Below, in pieces: positions 33,821 through 45,852 of a DNA stretch of 54,093 nt. Each line of letters opens with the position of its first letter. Positions within the stretch are counted from its first letter, which is position 1. The notes under the pieces are model-generated. The model was not told the origin of the DNA, made no database searches, and worked only from the letters and a program-made list of their open reading frames with translations. The position numbers and the translations under genes were made by a program. This stretch comes from Neocallimastix lanati (nom. inval.) (Eukaryota > Neocallimastigomycota > Neocallimastigomycetes > Neocallimastigales > Neocallimastigaceae), in the NCBI GenBank assembly GCA_016946835.1, contig JACVTC010000214.1:126001-180093 (forward strand), read 5' to 3'.

Positions 33821-34893
33821 TGTAATAATTTAATTAAAAAGTTATAATTAAATTATTAATCATTAATATTAGCTCTAACTGCTAATATTAAAGGTTTAGA
33901 AAAGAATCATACTTATGGTTCTTTCTAATTATCGAGTTTATTATAATGAATTATAATAGACGAAACACTGAAATTGATAAAGAAAAGTTTTAATTATAAA
34001 ATTTGTTTTATTAAAATAATTTGTTTTATTAATTATTAGAAACTTTAAATGTTAAAACTATTATTATTAATATTATTATATTATAGTTGTTATAATAATA
34101 ACTCTTGATTTCTCAAAGAGAACTCAAAAGCCTTATTTATACTTTTTTGTCAAAATAAGGTTAAAATCAAAAGGGGTTCTAATCTTAACAAATCTCTTAT
34201 CTAGGAAAAGACTAGAAGAAAAACCTAGATAAGTTTTTGATCGATATTCTATCCATATCGATCATCGCGTTAATTAAGTAAAACCGATTACTTTTAAGAA
34301 ATAATTGGAAAAACCTTAATTAACCGATCACTTAATCTAATATAATGATCGAAAATAAAAGAATTAAATAATGAAAATTATTTCGATCATAAAATTTAAA
34401 GTTTAATCTATTTAGTTCTATTTTATAGAACTTTACATAAAAAATATAAAACAATACATTAATAATAATAATACATGATTAATAAAATGAAGAATGCATG
34501 ATAGAATACAGAATACATAATAGAATACAGAATACATAATAGAATACAGAATACATGATAAAATACAGAATACATGATAAAATACAGAATACATGATAAA
34601 ATACAGAATAGTGTTTTAGTTTATGATTTAATAAGTAAGAGAATACTAAAACTAATAAATTTAATAATTAAGTGAATAATTAAATAAATTTAATATTATT
34701 TTAAATGTATAAAAATTATTTAATTAAATAAAATTTTCATATTAAACTAAATAAATTTTTAATATGTAATTAAATAAATTATTAATTATAATTAAGTGTA
34801 TAAATGAAATATGAGTTAAATAAAAGTTATATTAATTATAACTTAACTAAGAAAATATAATTATTTTGTTGAAAATAATTATATTTTCTTACA
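33821..34893 (-). repeat. L2 LTR, copy a
   Basis: Bounded by TGTAATAATT and TTCTTACA. Inverted copy of 39408-40300. Flanks ACAAA and ATAAA are a near-match target duplication. On the minus strand it has AAGTATAAATAAGG (TATA-like) followed by the hairpin CTCTTTGAGAAATCAAGAG, so minus is taken as the sense strand. Carries several copies of a GAATACA-type repeat (34490-34610). Confidence 0.75.
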
Positions 34894-34899
34894 ATAAAA

Positions 34900-35685
34900 T
34901 GGTATGGTTCATATAGTTTTAGGAAATATAATAATAATTAACACAAATAATAAAATTACAATAAAAATAATTTTGTTTTAAAATCAATATTTATTTATTT
35001 AAATTTATAAAAGAAAAATAATAATATAATTATTTATTTAATAAAAGTAAGTTATTGATTATATTTTATTTCACTAAAAATTACATGTATTTATATTTTT
35101 TTATCAAATTAAAATTTGTAAAGCCTAACTATTTTTTTAATAAACTAATTACTAATTATTTTTATAAATAAAACATTTAAATTGAAATTGAATTATTATT
35201 TTAGTTAATAATATTATTGTTATAAATAGTAGTTATATATTATTGAATTATTAATTATTTAATAATAGTTTAATACTAATATATATAAAATAAAAATAAA
35301 GAGATTATACAGAATATTTTATTGTGGTTTAGTTAAATTTAGTAATTAAAAATAAATTTAAATTGATAACGAAAATTTTAATAACTAATTAAATAGATTT
35401 GATTATTTTCAATATAACATAATACAAAAGAAATATAATATTAATATATTAAGTGGGCAAGGACAATATTCTTGGCTAAAGATTTTTAATACATTATAAT
35501 GGAATCGGATCGATAATTCAAAAAGGAATTATAAGCTGATTGGTGATTTATTAACTTAAGATTTCTATTTAGTAATATTTGAAGAATATTGGAAAGTTCC
35601 AATTATATAGAATAGAATAATCTATAAGGTTAGAATAATTTATATTATTCTAGCACAATTAGTATTATTTATTCATTCTGTATTA
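34900..35685 (-). repeat. LTR module L4
   Basis: TGGTATGGTTCATATAG to TTCATTCTGTATTA, 786 bp, nearly identical to 41468-42251. Separated from the next module by AAAT (35686-35689). A TATA-like TATAAATACATG on the minus strand sets its orientation. Confidence 0.7.
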
Positions 35686-35689
35686 AAAT

Positions 35690-36664
35690 TGTTAAGGTTC
35701 GGAGAGAGGGAAAAATAAAAATAAGTATTAATATAAACAATAAAGAAAATAAATAAACAAGATAACTTTTTAAAATTTTATTTTTATAAATCTTTTATTA
35801 AATTTTTTATTTAAAAATTACAATATTAAAATTACAATATTAAAATTACAATATTAAAATTACAATTTTTTTACTGTTATTTATATTTTTTTCTTAAAAT
35901 AATAGAAATGGTAAAGCCATTTCTTTGTATAAAAAAATTAATTATTATTAAATAATTTATATTATTTTTTTATTATTAATATAATTATTATTTAACTTAT
36001 AATAAAGAATACTTATATATTAACCTATTACTAATTATTTATTACTAATCTACTTAATTATATATTTTAAAAGACAATTTTTTTATTTTACAGAAGTTAA
36101 TTCTGTGGTTTAGTAATATTTATTTAATCCTAAAGTTTAATTTTACTAAGTTTAGAAAAATAATATTATTTAAATTGTTAATATAAAATTTATAATCATT
36201 TCATTAAATTTATAATATAATATTTATAATAAAACATATAATAATAATATAACTATTTTCTTTTATGTTTAATTTTTTTATTAGTAATCGTTAATACAAT
36301 TTTTTAATTTGGAATTTTCCAAAGAAATAATTAATATTGATAAGTTTAATATTAATAAAAGAAATATTGATAAGATTTTGATAAACTATAAAGAAAATTG
36401 ATAAAATAAACTATATAATATTGATAAGGATTTTAATAATAATAAAATATAGATAAGAATAATAAAAGTAGCATAGATAAGGAATTAATATTAAATATAC
36501 TTTTTTAAATAGTATAATTTAATTTGCACTAATTAGGAATATAGATTAATTTATTAGAATATAGAAAGTTCCAAAAGAATAAAGAATCAAATAATTTGTT
36601 TAAAGGTTAAATAAATCATTTAAGATGAATAACCAAAAGAACATTATTTGGGCATTCTTTATCA
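35690..36664 (-). repeat. LTR module L5
   Basis: TGTTAAGGTTCGGAGAG to GGCATTCTTTATCA, followed by AAAT (36665-36668). Its right end resembles those of L4 and L6 (GAATAT-GGAAAGTTCC ... CATTCT-TATCA). Contains the hairpin GAAATGG/CCATTTC near 35906. Confidence 0.65.
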
Positions 36665-36668
36665 AAAT

Positions 36669-37328
36669 TGATACGGGGTGTCACTAAATACCTTGTATTT
36701 CCTATTAAATACTCTTAATAATAATAAAATAAAAACTATTATTAAATCTTATTATTAAATATTCTTTTATAAATATCAAATTTAATAAAAATTATTATTA
36801 AATATTCTTATAAAATTCTTTTATTAATATCAAATATAATAAAAATTATTATTAAATATTCTTATAAATTTCTTTTATTAATATTAAATATAATAAAAAT
36901 TATTATTAAATATTCTTATTAAAATCTTTTATTAATATCAAATATAATAAAAATAATTATTAAATATTCTAATAAAAATCTTTTATTAATATTAAATATA
37001 ATAAAAATTATTACTAAATATTCTTATTAAAAATTATATATAATTTAAATCATTACTAATTCTTATTTTTATATTAAGAATAATAAAAACCTATTTCAAT
37101 AAATATTTGATATAAAATACAAAATTATAAGTTTCTGTATAATATTTTCTAAAACCTTTGAAATAAACTAAAAATAAAACAAAAATCAAAAATAAATTAA
37201 ATCTTTATTAAAATAAAAATGAACTAAAATACAGAAGAATTCCAATAATAAAAATGATCTAAAATACAGAAAATATCAATTCTGTATAATTCTCTCTCTG
37301 AAAACAATATCAAGAAGAAGCTACCGCC
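36669..37328 (+). repeat. Gypsy LTR 1, truncated, opposite orientation
   Basis: Begins TGATACGGGGTGTCACTAAA, the sense start of this LTR family, and stops inside the GC-rich block at GAAGCTACCGCC. It is the inverted partner of the right part of LTR 2. Confidence 0.85.
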
Positions 37329-37350
37329 TGGATTCTCCACCAAATTTTTA
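37329..37350 (-). other. Primer-binding site remnant between inverted LTRs
   Basis: On the minus strand, directly after the U5 end of LTR 2 (CCCGTATCA), comes TAAAAATT and then TGGTGGAGAATCC. This has the form of a primer-binding site complementary to a tRNA 3' end (GGATTCTCCACCA). It fixes LTR 2 as a 5' LTR. Confidence 0.7.
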
Positions 37351-38522
37351 TGATACGGGCTGGGTTGAAACACTAAGATATTCAAAACAAAAAAATAAAT
37401 ATTAACACATAACTATAAAAATAAATTTGGAAACAAGAAAAAAAATTACATTTTTAAATATTCTTTGTTTAAATTTAAAATTAAAATTATTTGTTCCCAG
37501 TATTAAAAAGAAAGAAATTTATTCTTCTTTTTATACTTTTATTTTAATATATTTTATTTATAATTAGTATATTCTTTATAAAAAAAACTATTATAACTAT
37601 ATTATTTTAATTTTTAACTATTATTTTAAATTATTTTTTTTTTAAAAAATTACATTTATTAAATTAAAATATAAAAAAATAATTTGGAGCTTGTATCACG
37701 AAGGGCATTCCGGGCTGTAGCTTCTTCTTGATATTGTTATCAGAGAGAGAATTATACAGAATTGATATTTTCTGTATTTTAGATCATTTTTATTATTGGA
37801 ATTCTTCTGTATTTTAGTTCATTTTTATTTTAATAAAGATTTAATTTATTTTTAATTTTTGTTTTATTTTTAGTTTATTTCAAAGGTTTAGAAAATATTA
37901 TACAGAAACTTATAATTCTGTATTTTATATCAAATATTTATTGAAATAGGTTTTTATTATTCTTAATATAAAAATAAGAATTAGTAATAATTTAAATTAT
38001 ATATAATTTTTAATAAGAATATTTAGTAATAATTTTTATTATATTTAATATTAATAATTGATTTTAATAAGAATATTTATTAATAATTTTTATTAGATTT
38101 GATATTAATAAAAGAATATTTAATAAGAATATATAATAATAATTTTTAATATATTTAATATTAATAAATGTAATTTATAAGAATATTTAATAATAATTTT
38201 TATTATAAAAGATTTTAATAAGAATATTTAATAATAATTTTTATTATATTTAATATTAATAAAAGAAATTAATAAAAATATATAATAATAATTTTTATTA
38301 TATTTAATATTAATAAATGTAATTTATAAGAATATTTAATAATAATTTTTATTATATTTGATATTAATAAAAGAAATTTATAAGAATATTTAATAATAAT
38401 TTTTATTAAATTTGATATTTATAAAAGAATATTTAATAATAAGATTTAATAATAGTTTTTATTTTATTATTATTAAGAGTATTTAATAGGAAATACAAGG
38501 TATTTAGTGACACCCCGTATCA
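37351..38522 (-). repeat. Gypsy LTR 2
   Basis: 1172 bp, TGATACGGGCTGGG to CACCCCGTATCA (plus-strand reading), same family as LTRs 3-5 and the 3' LTR of the intact gypsy. Followed by AAAT (38523-38526). Confidence 0.85.
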
Positions 38523-38526
38523 AAAT

Positions 38527-39404
38527 TGGTAGACTTGGGGTTAGCACGTATAGATTTAAAATCAAGCAGGGGGGACGGGTATTACCCTGCTTTGATTTTA
38601 CATTAAAAAAAAATTTTCTTTTTATTAAAATTTATTTATTATTTATTAATATTAAAATTTATTTTTGAAGTACATATTTAATTTTTAAGAAGTTTTTTAC
38701 AATATTTATATTTTTTTATAAATTTAAAGTATAATTATTTGTTTATAATTTAAGTAATTTTATAGAATTATTGAATTAATTTTATATCAATAATTCATTT
38801 TTGTTTTAATTTTTATAAATATAATAATATAATATTCAAATATAATTTAATTAAAAATAATTATAAAATAAATATATAGAAAATAGTTTTTACTATTTTC
38901 TTTGATATTTTTAAGTTAAATAAATTATTTTTAAAGATTAATATAATAAATTTAATAATCTTTAATTATTTTAAATAATACTTGAAATTATTTTCAGAAT
39001 AAAATAAAAATTTTATAATATTTAATTAATAATTTTAATAGTAAATTTTATAATAATTTTAATAATAATATTTAATTAATAATTTTAATAATTTTATAAT
39101 AATATTTAATTAATAGTTTTAATAATTTTATAATAATATTTAATTAATAAATTTAATAATTCAAAATATTTTAAAAGTATAATTTTAATATTTACAATTG
39201 TATTTTAATATATACATATATTTAATAATATAACAATATAGTAATTAATTAAAATTGATTTACATTATTTACTAGTTAAAATTAATTTATATCAAAATAA
39301 ATTAAATTTTATTATTAAGTTTAGGTTATCAAGAATATAGGAAAGTACAATTTAGTAAAAAATTATTAATAATAAAATAAAGGTTATTAATTCATTCTTT
39401 AACA
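38527..39404 (-). repeat. LTR module L6
   Basis: TGGTAGACTTGGGGTTAGC to TTCATTCTTTAACA. Right-end sequence resembles L4 and L5. Near its left (U5) end is a GC-rich hairpin at 38558-38599 (AAAATCAAGCAGGG against CCCTGCTTTGATTTT). Confidence 0.65.
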
Positions 39405-39407
39405 AAA

Positions 39408-40300
39408 TGTAAGAATCTTTAATTATTTGCTAACAAATAATTATATTTTCTTAGTTAAGTTATTATAACTATAACTTTATTTAATTACATATAATATTTA
39501 TTAAATTTATTTAATTTAATTTTAAATATTCGTTAATTTAACAAAATTTATTTAATTAATTTTAAATAATATATTTACAATATGTTAAATTCTCTACTGT
39601 AACTAATGTATTCTGTATTGTATTTTATTCTGTATTTTATAATGTATTCTGTATTTTATAATATATTCTGTATTTTATAATGTATTCTGTATTTTATTAA
39701 CTATTTAATTTTATATTTTTAATATAAGGATAAATTATATGATCGAAATATCTTTTATTATTTTATTTTTTTATTTTCGATCATTAGATTAGATTGGAAA
39801 ATCGGTTAATTAAGATTTTTTCCAATTACTTTTTAGAAGTAATCGGTTTTACTTAATTAATGCGATGATCGATATGGATAGAATATCGATCGAAAACTTA
39901 TCTAGGTTTTTCTATCTAATCTTTTCCTAGATAAGAGATTTGTTAAGATTAGAAAATCCTTTCTTATTTAACCTTATTTTCATAAAAAAATATAAATAAG
40001 GCTCTTGAGTTCTCTTTGAGAAATCAAGAGTTATTATTATAAAAACATAGTTATAATAGTAACAATTTTATATTTTTAACTTTAATAAATTAATAAAATA
40101 TTTTATTCAAAAAACATATTTTTAAAATCAAATTTAAACAAATAATTCTTCTTTTGCTCTCGTGTTATTATTATAATTAATTTTATAATAAACTTTATAG
40201 GTAAAAAATTTATTTATTTTATTTTCTCAACTTAATGAATTAGTCGTTAAATTGTAGTTAATAATTCTATTTTGAGTTAGTTCTTAATAGAATTATTACA
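39408..40300 (+). repeat. L2 LTR, copy b (solo, CAAAA target duplication)
   Basis: Inverted copy of L2a, 893 bp, ends TGTAAG and TTACA. Flanked by CAAAA on both sides (39403-39407 and 40301-40305), a perfect 5-bp duplication marking a single insertion. It sits in the junction between L6 and LTR 3. Confidence 0.85.
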
Positions 40301-40306
40301 CAAAAC

Positions 40307-41463
40307 TAATACGGGCTGGGGTTGAAACACTAAGATATTCAAAACAAAAAAATAAATATTAACACATAACTATAAAAATAAATTTGGAAACAAGAAAAAA
40401 AATTAAATTTTAAAATATTCTTTGTTTAAATTTAAAATTAAGATTATTTGTTCCCAGTATTAAAAAGAAAGAAATTTATTCTTCTTTTTATACTTTTATT
40501 TTAATACGTTTTATTTATTATTAATATATTCTTTATAAAAAACTATTATAACTATTTTATTTTAATTTTTAATTATTATTTTAAATTATTATTTTTTTAA
40601 AAAAAAATAACATTTATTAAATTAAAATATAAAAAATTAATTTAGAGATTGTATCACGAAGGGCATTCCGGGCGATAGCTTCTTCTTGATATTGTTTTTC
40701 AGAGAGAGAATTATACAGAATTGATATTTTCTGTATTTTAGATCATTTTTTTATTATTGAAATTCTGTATTTTAGTTCATTTTTATTTTTAATCAAGATT
40801 TAATTTATTTTTGATTTTTGATTTATTTTTAGTTTATTTCAAAGGTTTAGAAAATATTATACAGAAACTTATAATTCTGTATTTTATATCAAATATTTAT
40901 TGAAATAGGTTTTTATTATTCTTAATATAAAAATAAGAATTAATAATGATTTAAATATTATATAATTTTTAATAAGAATATTTAGTAATAATTTTTATTA
41001 TATTTAATATTAATAAAATATTTAATAATTATTTTTATTAGATTTGATATTAATAAAAGATTTTTAATAAGAATATTTAATAATAATTTTTATTAGATTT
41101 GATATTAATAAAAGAATTTTATAAGAATATTTAATAATAATTTTTATTATAAAAGATTTTAATAAGAATATTTAATAATAATTTTTATTATATTTGATAT
41201 TAATAAAAGATTTTAATAAGAATATTTAATAATAATTTTTATTATATTTAATATTAATAAAAGAATTTTATAAGAATATTTAATAATAATTTTTATTATA
41301 TTTAATATTAATAAAAGAAATTTATAAGAATATTTAATAATAATTTTTATTATATTTGATATTAATAAAAGATTTTAATAAGAATATTTAATAATAATTT
41401 TATTTTATTATTATTAAGAGTATTTAATAGGAAATACAAGGTATTTAGTGACACCCCGTATCA
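40307..41463 (-). repeat. Gypsy LTR 3
   Basis: Starts TAATACGGGCTGGGG (first G changed to A) and ends CACCCCGTATCA, 1157 bp. The preceding junction reads AAAC; the following one AAAT (41464-41467). Confidence 0.85.
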
Positions 41464-41467
41464 AAAT

Positions 41468-42251
41468 TGGTATGGTTCATATAAATTTAGGAATATAATA
41501 ATAATTAACACAAATAATAAAATTACAATAAAAATAATTTTGTTTTAAAATCAATATTTATTTATTTAAATTTATAAAAGAAAAATAATAATATAATTAT
41601 TTATTTAATAAAAGTAAGTTATTGATTATATTTTATTTCACTAAAAATTACATGTATTTATATTTTTTTATCAAATTAAAATTTGTAAAGCCTAACTATT
41701 TTTTTAATAAACTAATTACTAATTATTTTTATAAATAAAACATTTAAATTGAAATTGAATTATTATTTTAGTTAATAATATTATTGTTATAAATAGTAGT
41801 TATATATTATTGAATTATTAATTATTTAATAATAGTTTAATACTAATATATATAAAATAAAAATAAAGAGATTATACAGAATATTTTATTGTGGTTTAGT
41901 TAAATTTAGTAATTAAAAATAAATTTAAATTGATAACGAAAATTTAATAACTAATTAAATAGATTTGATTATTTTCAATATAACATAATACAAAAGAAAT
42001 ATAATATTAATTTATTAAGTGGGCAAGGACAATATTCTTGGCTAAAGATTTTTAATACATTATAATGGAATCGGATCGATAATTCAAAAAGGAATTATAA
42101 GTTAATTAGTGATTTATTAACTTAAGATTTCTATTTAGTAATATTTGAAGAATATTGGAAAGTTCCAATTATATAGAATAGAATAATCTATAAGGTTAGA
42201 ATAATTTATATTATTCTAGCACAATTAGTATTATTTGTTCATTCTGTATTA
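41468..42251 (-). repeat. LTR module L4, second copy
   Basis: Nearly identical to 34900-35685 over its full length; the differences seen are mostly transitions (for example AGCTGATTGGTG versus AGTTAATTAGTG). Followed by AAAT (42252-42255). Confidence 0.8.
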
Positions 42252-42255
42252 AAAT

Positions 42256-42544
42256 TGTTAAGGTTTTAGAGAATTAAATAAAAATAAAGTAAGAAACACA
42301 AATTTTATTTATTTATTTATTATTTTTATTTATAAATTTATTCGATGATTTTTAAAAATTGGTTGCAAAATTTACAACTATTTATACTTTTTTTTCAAGG
42401 CATAAAAGTTGTTCTTGCCACTAAATTACATTTTATTTATTTTTTTTTTTTAAAAAAAACTACTAAATTTAAATTGAATTTTATAATCAGTTATATAAAA
42501 TTTAATTATAACAATATAAATAAAATACATTTATAATATTAATA

Positions 42545-42591
<47 letters not shown>

Positions 42592-43069
42592 CTAAAATAT
42601 TACTAATAAGAATTTATTTAATTGGCTATAATTTTTATTACAATCTGTTAAAATATTCAAATAAAAATAAAAATACTATTCTAATATAAAGGTTTTTAAT
42701 AAAATAAAATATTTTTCAATATAAAATAAAACATTTCGATATAAAATTTTATAATAAAAGTTAAAATATAATATATAAATTTTTAATCATCAATATATAA
42801 AAATATTATTAATACAAATTTTCATTATTAATATAAAAAAAAATAAGACTTATTATTAATATTGCTAATATAAGTTTTAAATATATAAAAATATTACTAT
42901 TAATATAAGATTTAATATAAAAATATAAAGTTTAATATAATTTTTGATTTAATTTTTGATCTTTGGATTTAAAAATTTATTAAAGTACAAAAATAATAAT
43001 GTACACATAATGTATTAGAAATAAATCGTAGATTTAATTAAGAATGCATTATTTAGTACATTCTTATCA
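42256..43069 (-). repeat. LTR module L5-like, second copy
   Basis: Begins TGTTAAGGTTTTAGAG and ends TACATTCTTATCA. The ends match L5, the interior only weakly. Minus strand has AGTATAAATAGTTG (TATA-like). Contains a 40-base T tract (42549-42584). Followed by AAAT (43070-43073). The 63-codon plus-strand frame at 42345-42536 is not credible. Confidence 0.6.
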
Positions 43070-43073
43070 AAAT

Positions 43074-43936
43074 TGGTACAAGATCTGAAGATTTTATTAA
43101 TAAAATAATATATTCTAATAATAAGGAAAAATTTAAAATATTATTCTCTAATTCTAAACCTAAATTAATTAATAAACTACTCTAATTTTAGTCTAAACTA
43201 TCCTAATCTAAAAGAATCTAAACTAAGTTAAAATAACTTAAACTATTATCTTAATCTAAACTATTCTAATCTAAACTAAACAATTTCTCTAAATCTATTA
43301 CTATTTCTATAAAATGTTTAATACAACTAATCTATTACTAAACTAATTTTATACTATACTTATCTTAATATTATACACTAAACACAAAAAACTATTAATT
43401 AAACACTTTTAAAACATTAAATTTAGAAAAAAACTATTTAATAAATTTTAATTTATTTTAAACTATTTAATTTATTATTTAACTTTTAGAAAATATTAAA
43501 AAAATAATATAATAATAAAGTCGTAAGAAAAAAATGGAGAGAACAAAAGTATTGTGTTACTTTGTTCTTTTTTATACTAATAAAATATTTATTTGATTGG
43601 ATTAAAAATAAAAATAAAAAAAATTAATAATAAAAATTTAATAATAAAAATTTAATAATAAAAATTTAATAACAAAAATATAATAATAAAAATATAATAA
43701 ACTTAAATTTTCTAAATTATTAAAATATTATATAAAAATTTTACAATATTAAATAATATAATTAATACATGATTTTTTAATACATCTAATTATTTTTATT
43801 TAACTTTATAATATTCTATAACTAATATTTTAATATTCAAATTTTTTATTATTTATTTATAATTGTTAATGATATTTTTTACTTTAATATTTTCTTTAAA
43901 TAGTTTAATTTTTCTTTATTTAATTGTACCGTAACA
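43074..43936 (-). repeat. LTR module L7
   Basis: TGGTACAAGATCTGAAG to GTACCGTAACA, 863 bp, followed by AAAT (43937-43940). Minus strand carries AGTATAAAAAAGAACAAAG and a matching TTTGTTCT hairpin partner, the same TATA-plus-hairpin layout as the other modules. Confidence 0.6.
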
Positions 43937-43940
43937 AAAT

Positions 43941-45848
43941 TGATACGGGCTGGGGTTGAAACACTAAGATATTCAAAACAAAAAAAAAAAATAAATATTA
44001 ACACATAACTATAAAAATAAGTTTGGAAACAAGGAAAAAAAATTAAATTTTAAAATATTCTTTATTTAAATTTAAAATTAAAATTATTTGTTCCAAGTAT
44101 TAAAAATAAAGAAATTTATTCTTCTTTTTATACTTTTATTTTAATACATTTTATTTATTATTATTATATTCTTTATAAAAAAAAACTATTAAAACTATTT
44201 TATTTTAATTTTTAACTATTATTTTAAATTATTTTTTAAAAAAAAAATAACATTTATTAAATTAAAATATAAAAAATTAATTTGGAGCTTATATCACGAA
44301 GGGCATTCCGGGCGGTAGCTTCTTCTTGATATTGTTATTCAGAGAGAGAATTATACAGAATTGATATTTTCTGTATTTTAGATCATTTTTATTATTGGAA
44401 TTCTTCTGTATTTTATTTAATTTTTATTTTAATAAAGATTTAATTTATTTTTAATTTTTGTTTTATTTTTAGTTTATTTCAAAGGTTTTAGAAAATATTA
44501 TACAGAAACTTATAATTCTGTATTTTACATCAAATATTTATTGAAATAGGTTTTTATTATTCTTAATATAAAAATAAGAATTAATAATGATTTAAATATT
44601 ATATAATTTTTAATAAGAATATTTAGTAATAATTTTTATTATATTTAATATTAATAAAATATTTAATAATTATTTTTATTAGATTTGATATTAATAAAAG
44701 ATTTTAATAAGAATATTTAATAATAATTTTTATTATATTTAATATTAATAAAAGAATTTTATAAGAATATTTAATAATAATTTTTATTATAAAAGATTTT
44801 AATAAGAATATTTAATAATAATTTTTATTATAAAAGATTTTAATAAGAATATTTAATAATAATTTTTATTATATTTAATATTAATAAAAGATTTTAATAA
44901 GAATATTTAATTATAATTTTTATTATATTTGATATTAATAAAAGAATTTTATAAGAATATTTAATAATAATTTTTATTATAAAAGATTTTAATAAGAATA
45001 TTTAATAATAATTTTTATTATATTTGATATTAATAAAAGATTTTAATAAGAATATTTAATAATAATTTTTATTATAAAAGATTTTAATAAGAATATTTAA
45101 TAATAATTTTTATTATATTTGATATTAATAAAAGATTTTAATAAGAATATTTAATAATAATTTTTATTATATTTAATATTAATAAAAGATTTTAATAAGA
45201 ATATTCAATAATAATTTTTATTATATTTAATATTAATAAAAGATTTTAATAAGAATATTTAATAATAATTTTTATTATATTTAATATTAATAAAAGATTT
45301 AAATAAGAATATTTAATAATAATTTTTATTAGATTTGATATTAATAAAAGAATTTTATAAGAATATTTAATAATAATTTTTATTATAAAAGATTTTAATA
45401 AGAATATTTAATAATAATTTTTATTATATTTGATATTAATAAAAGATTTTAATAAGAATATTTAATAATAATTTTTATTATATTTAATATTAATAAAAGA
45501 ATTTTATAAGAATATTTAATAATAATTTTTATTATAAAAGATTTTAATAAGAATATTTAATAATAATTTTTATTATATTTAATATTAATAAAAGAATTTT
45601 ATAAGAATATTTAATAATAATTTTTATTATATTTAATATTAATAAAAGAAATTTATAAGAATATTTAATAATAATTTTTATCATATTTAATATTAATAAA
45701 AGAAATTTATAAGAATATTTAATAATAATTTTTATTATATTTGATATTAATAAAAGATTTTAATAAGAATATTTAATAATAATTTTATTTTATTATTATT
45801 AAGAGTATTTAATAGGAAATACAAGGTATTTAGTGACACCCCGTATCA
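43941..45848 (-). repeat. Gypsy LTR 4, expanded
   Basis: 1908 bp, about twice LTR 5. The extra length is additional copies of a roughly 50-bp AT-rich unit (TAAGAATATTTAATAATAA with variants) in the U3 region, about 44610-45790. Followed by AAAT (45849-45852) and LTR 5. Confidence 0.85.
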
Positions 45849-45852
45849 AAAT

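Noticed and set aside
38523-38600. TTGGTAGAC...GATTTAAAATC, reminiscent of a tRNA-Leu(UAA)
   Set aside because: The expected T arm and acceptor pairing are absent; the hairpin present (38558-38599) does not fit a cloverleaf, and the start coincides with an LTR junction.
43941-45840. Regular 50-bp repeats suggestive of a CRISPR array
   Set aside because: No unique spacers; the units are contiguous AT-rich minisatellite within an LTR of a eukaryotic retroelement.
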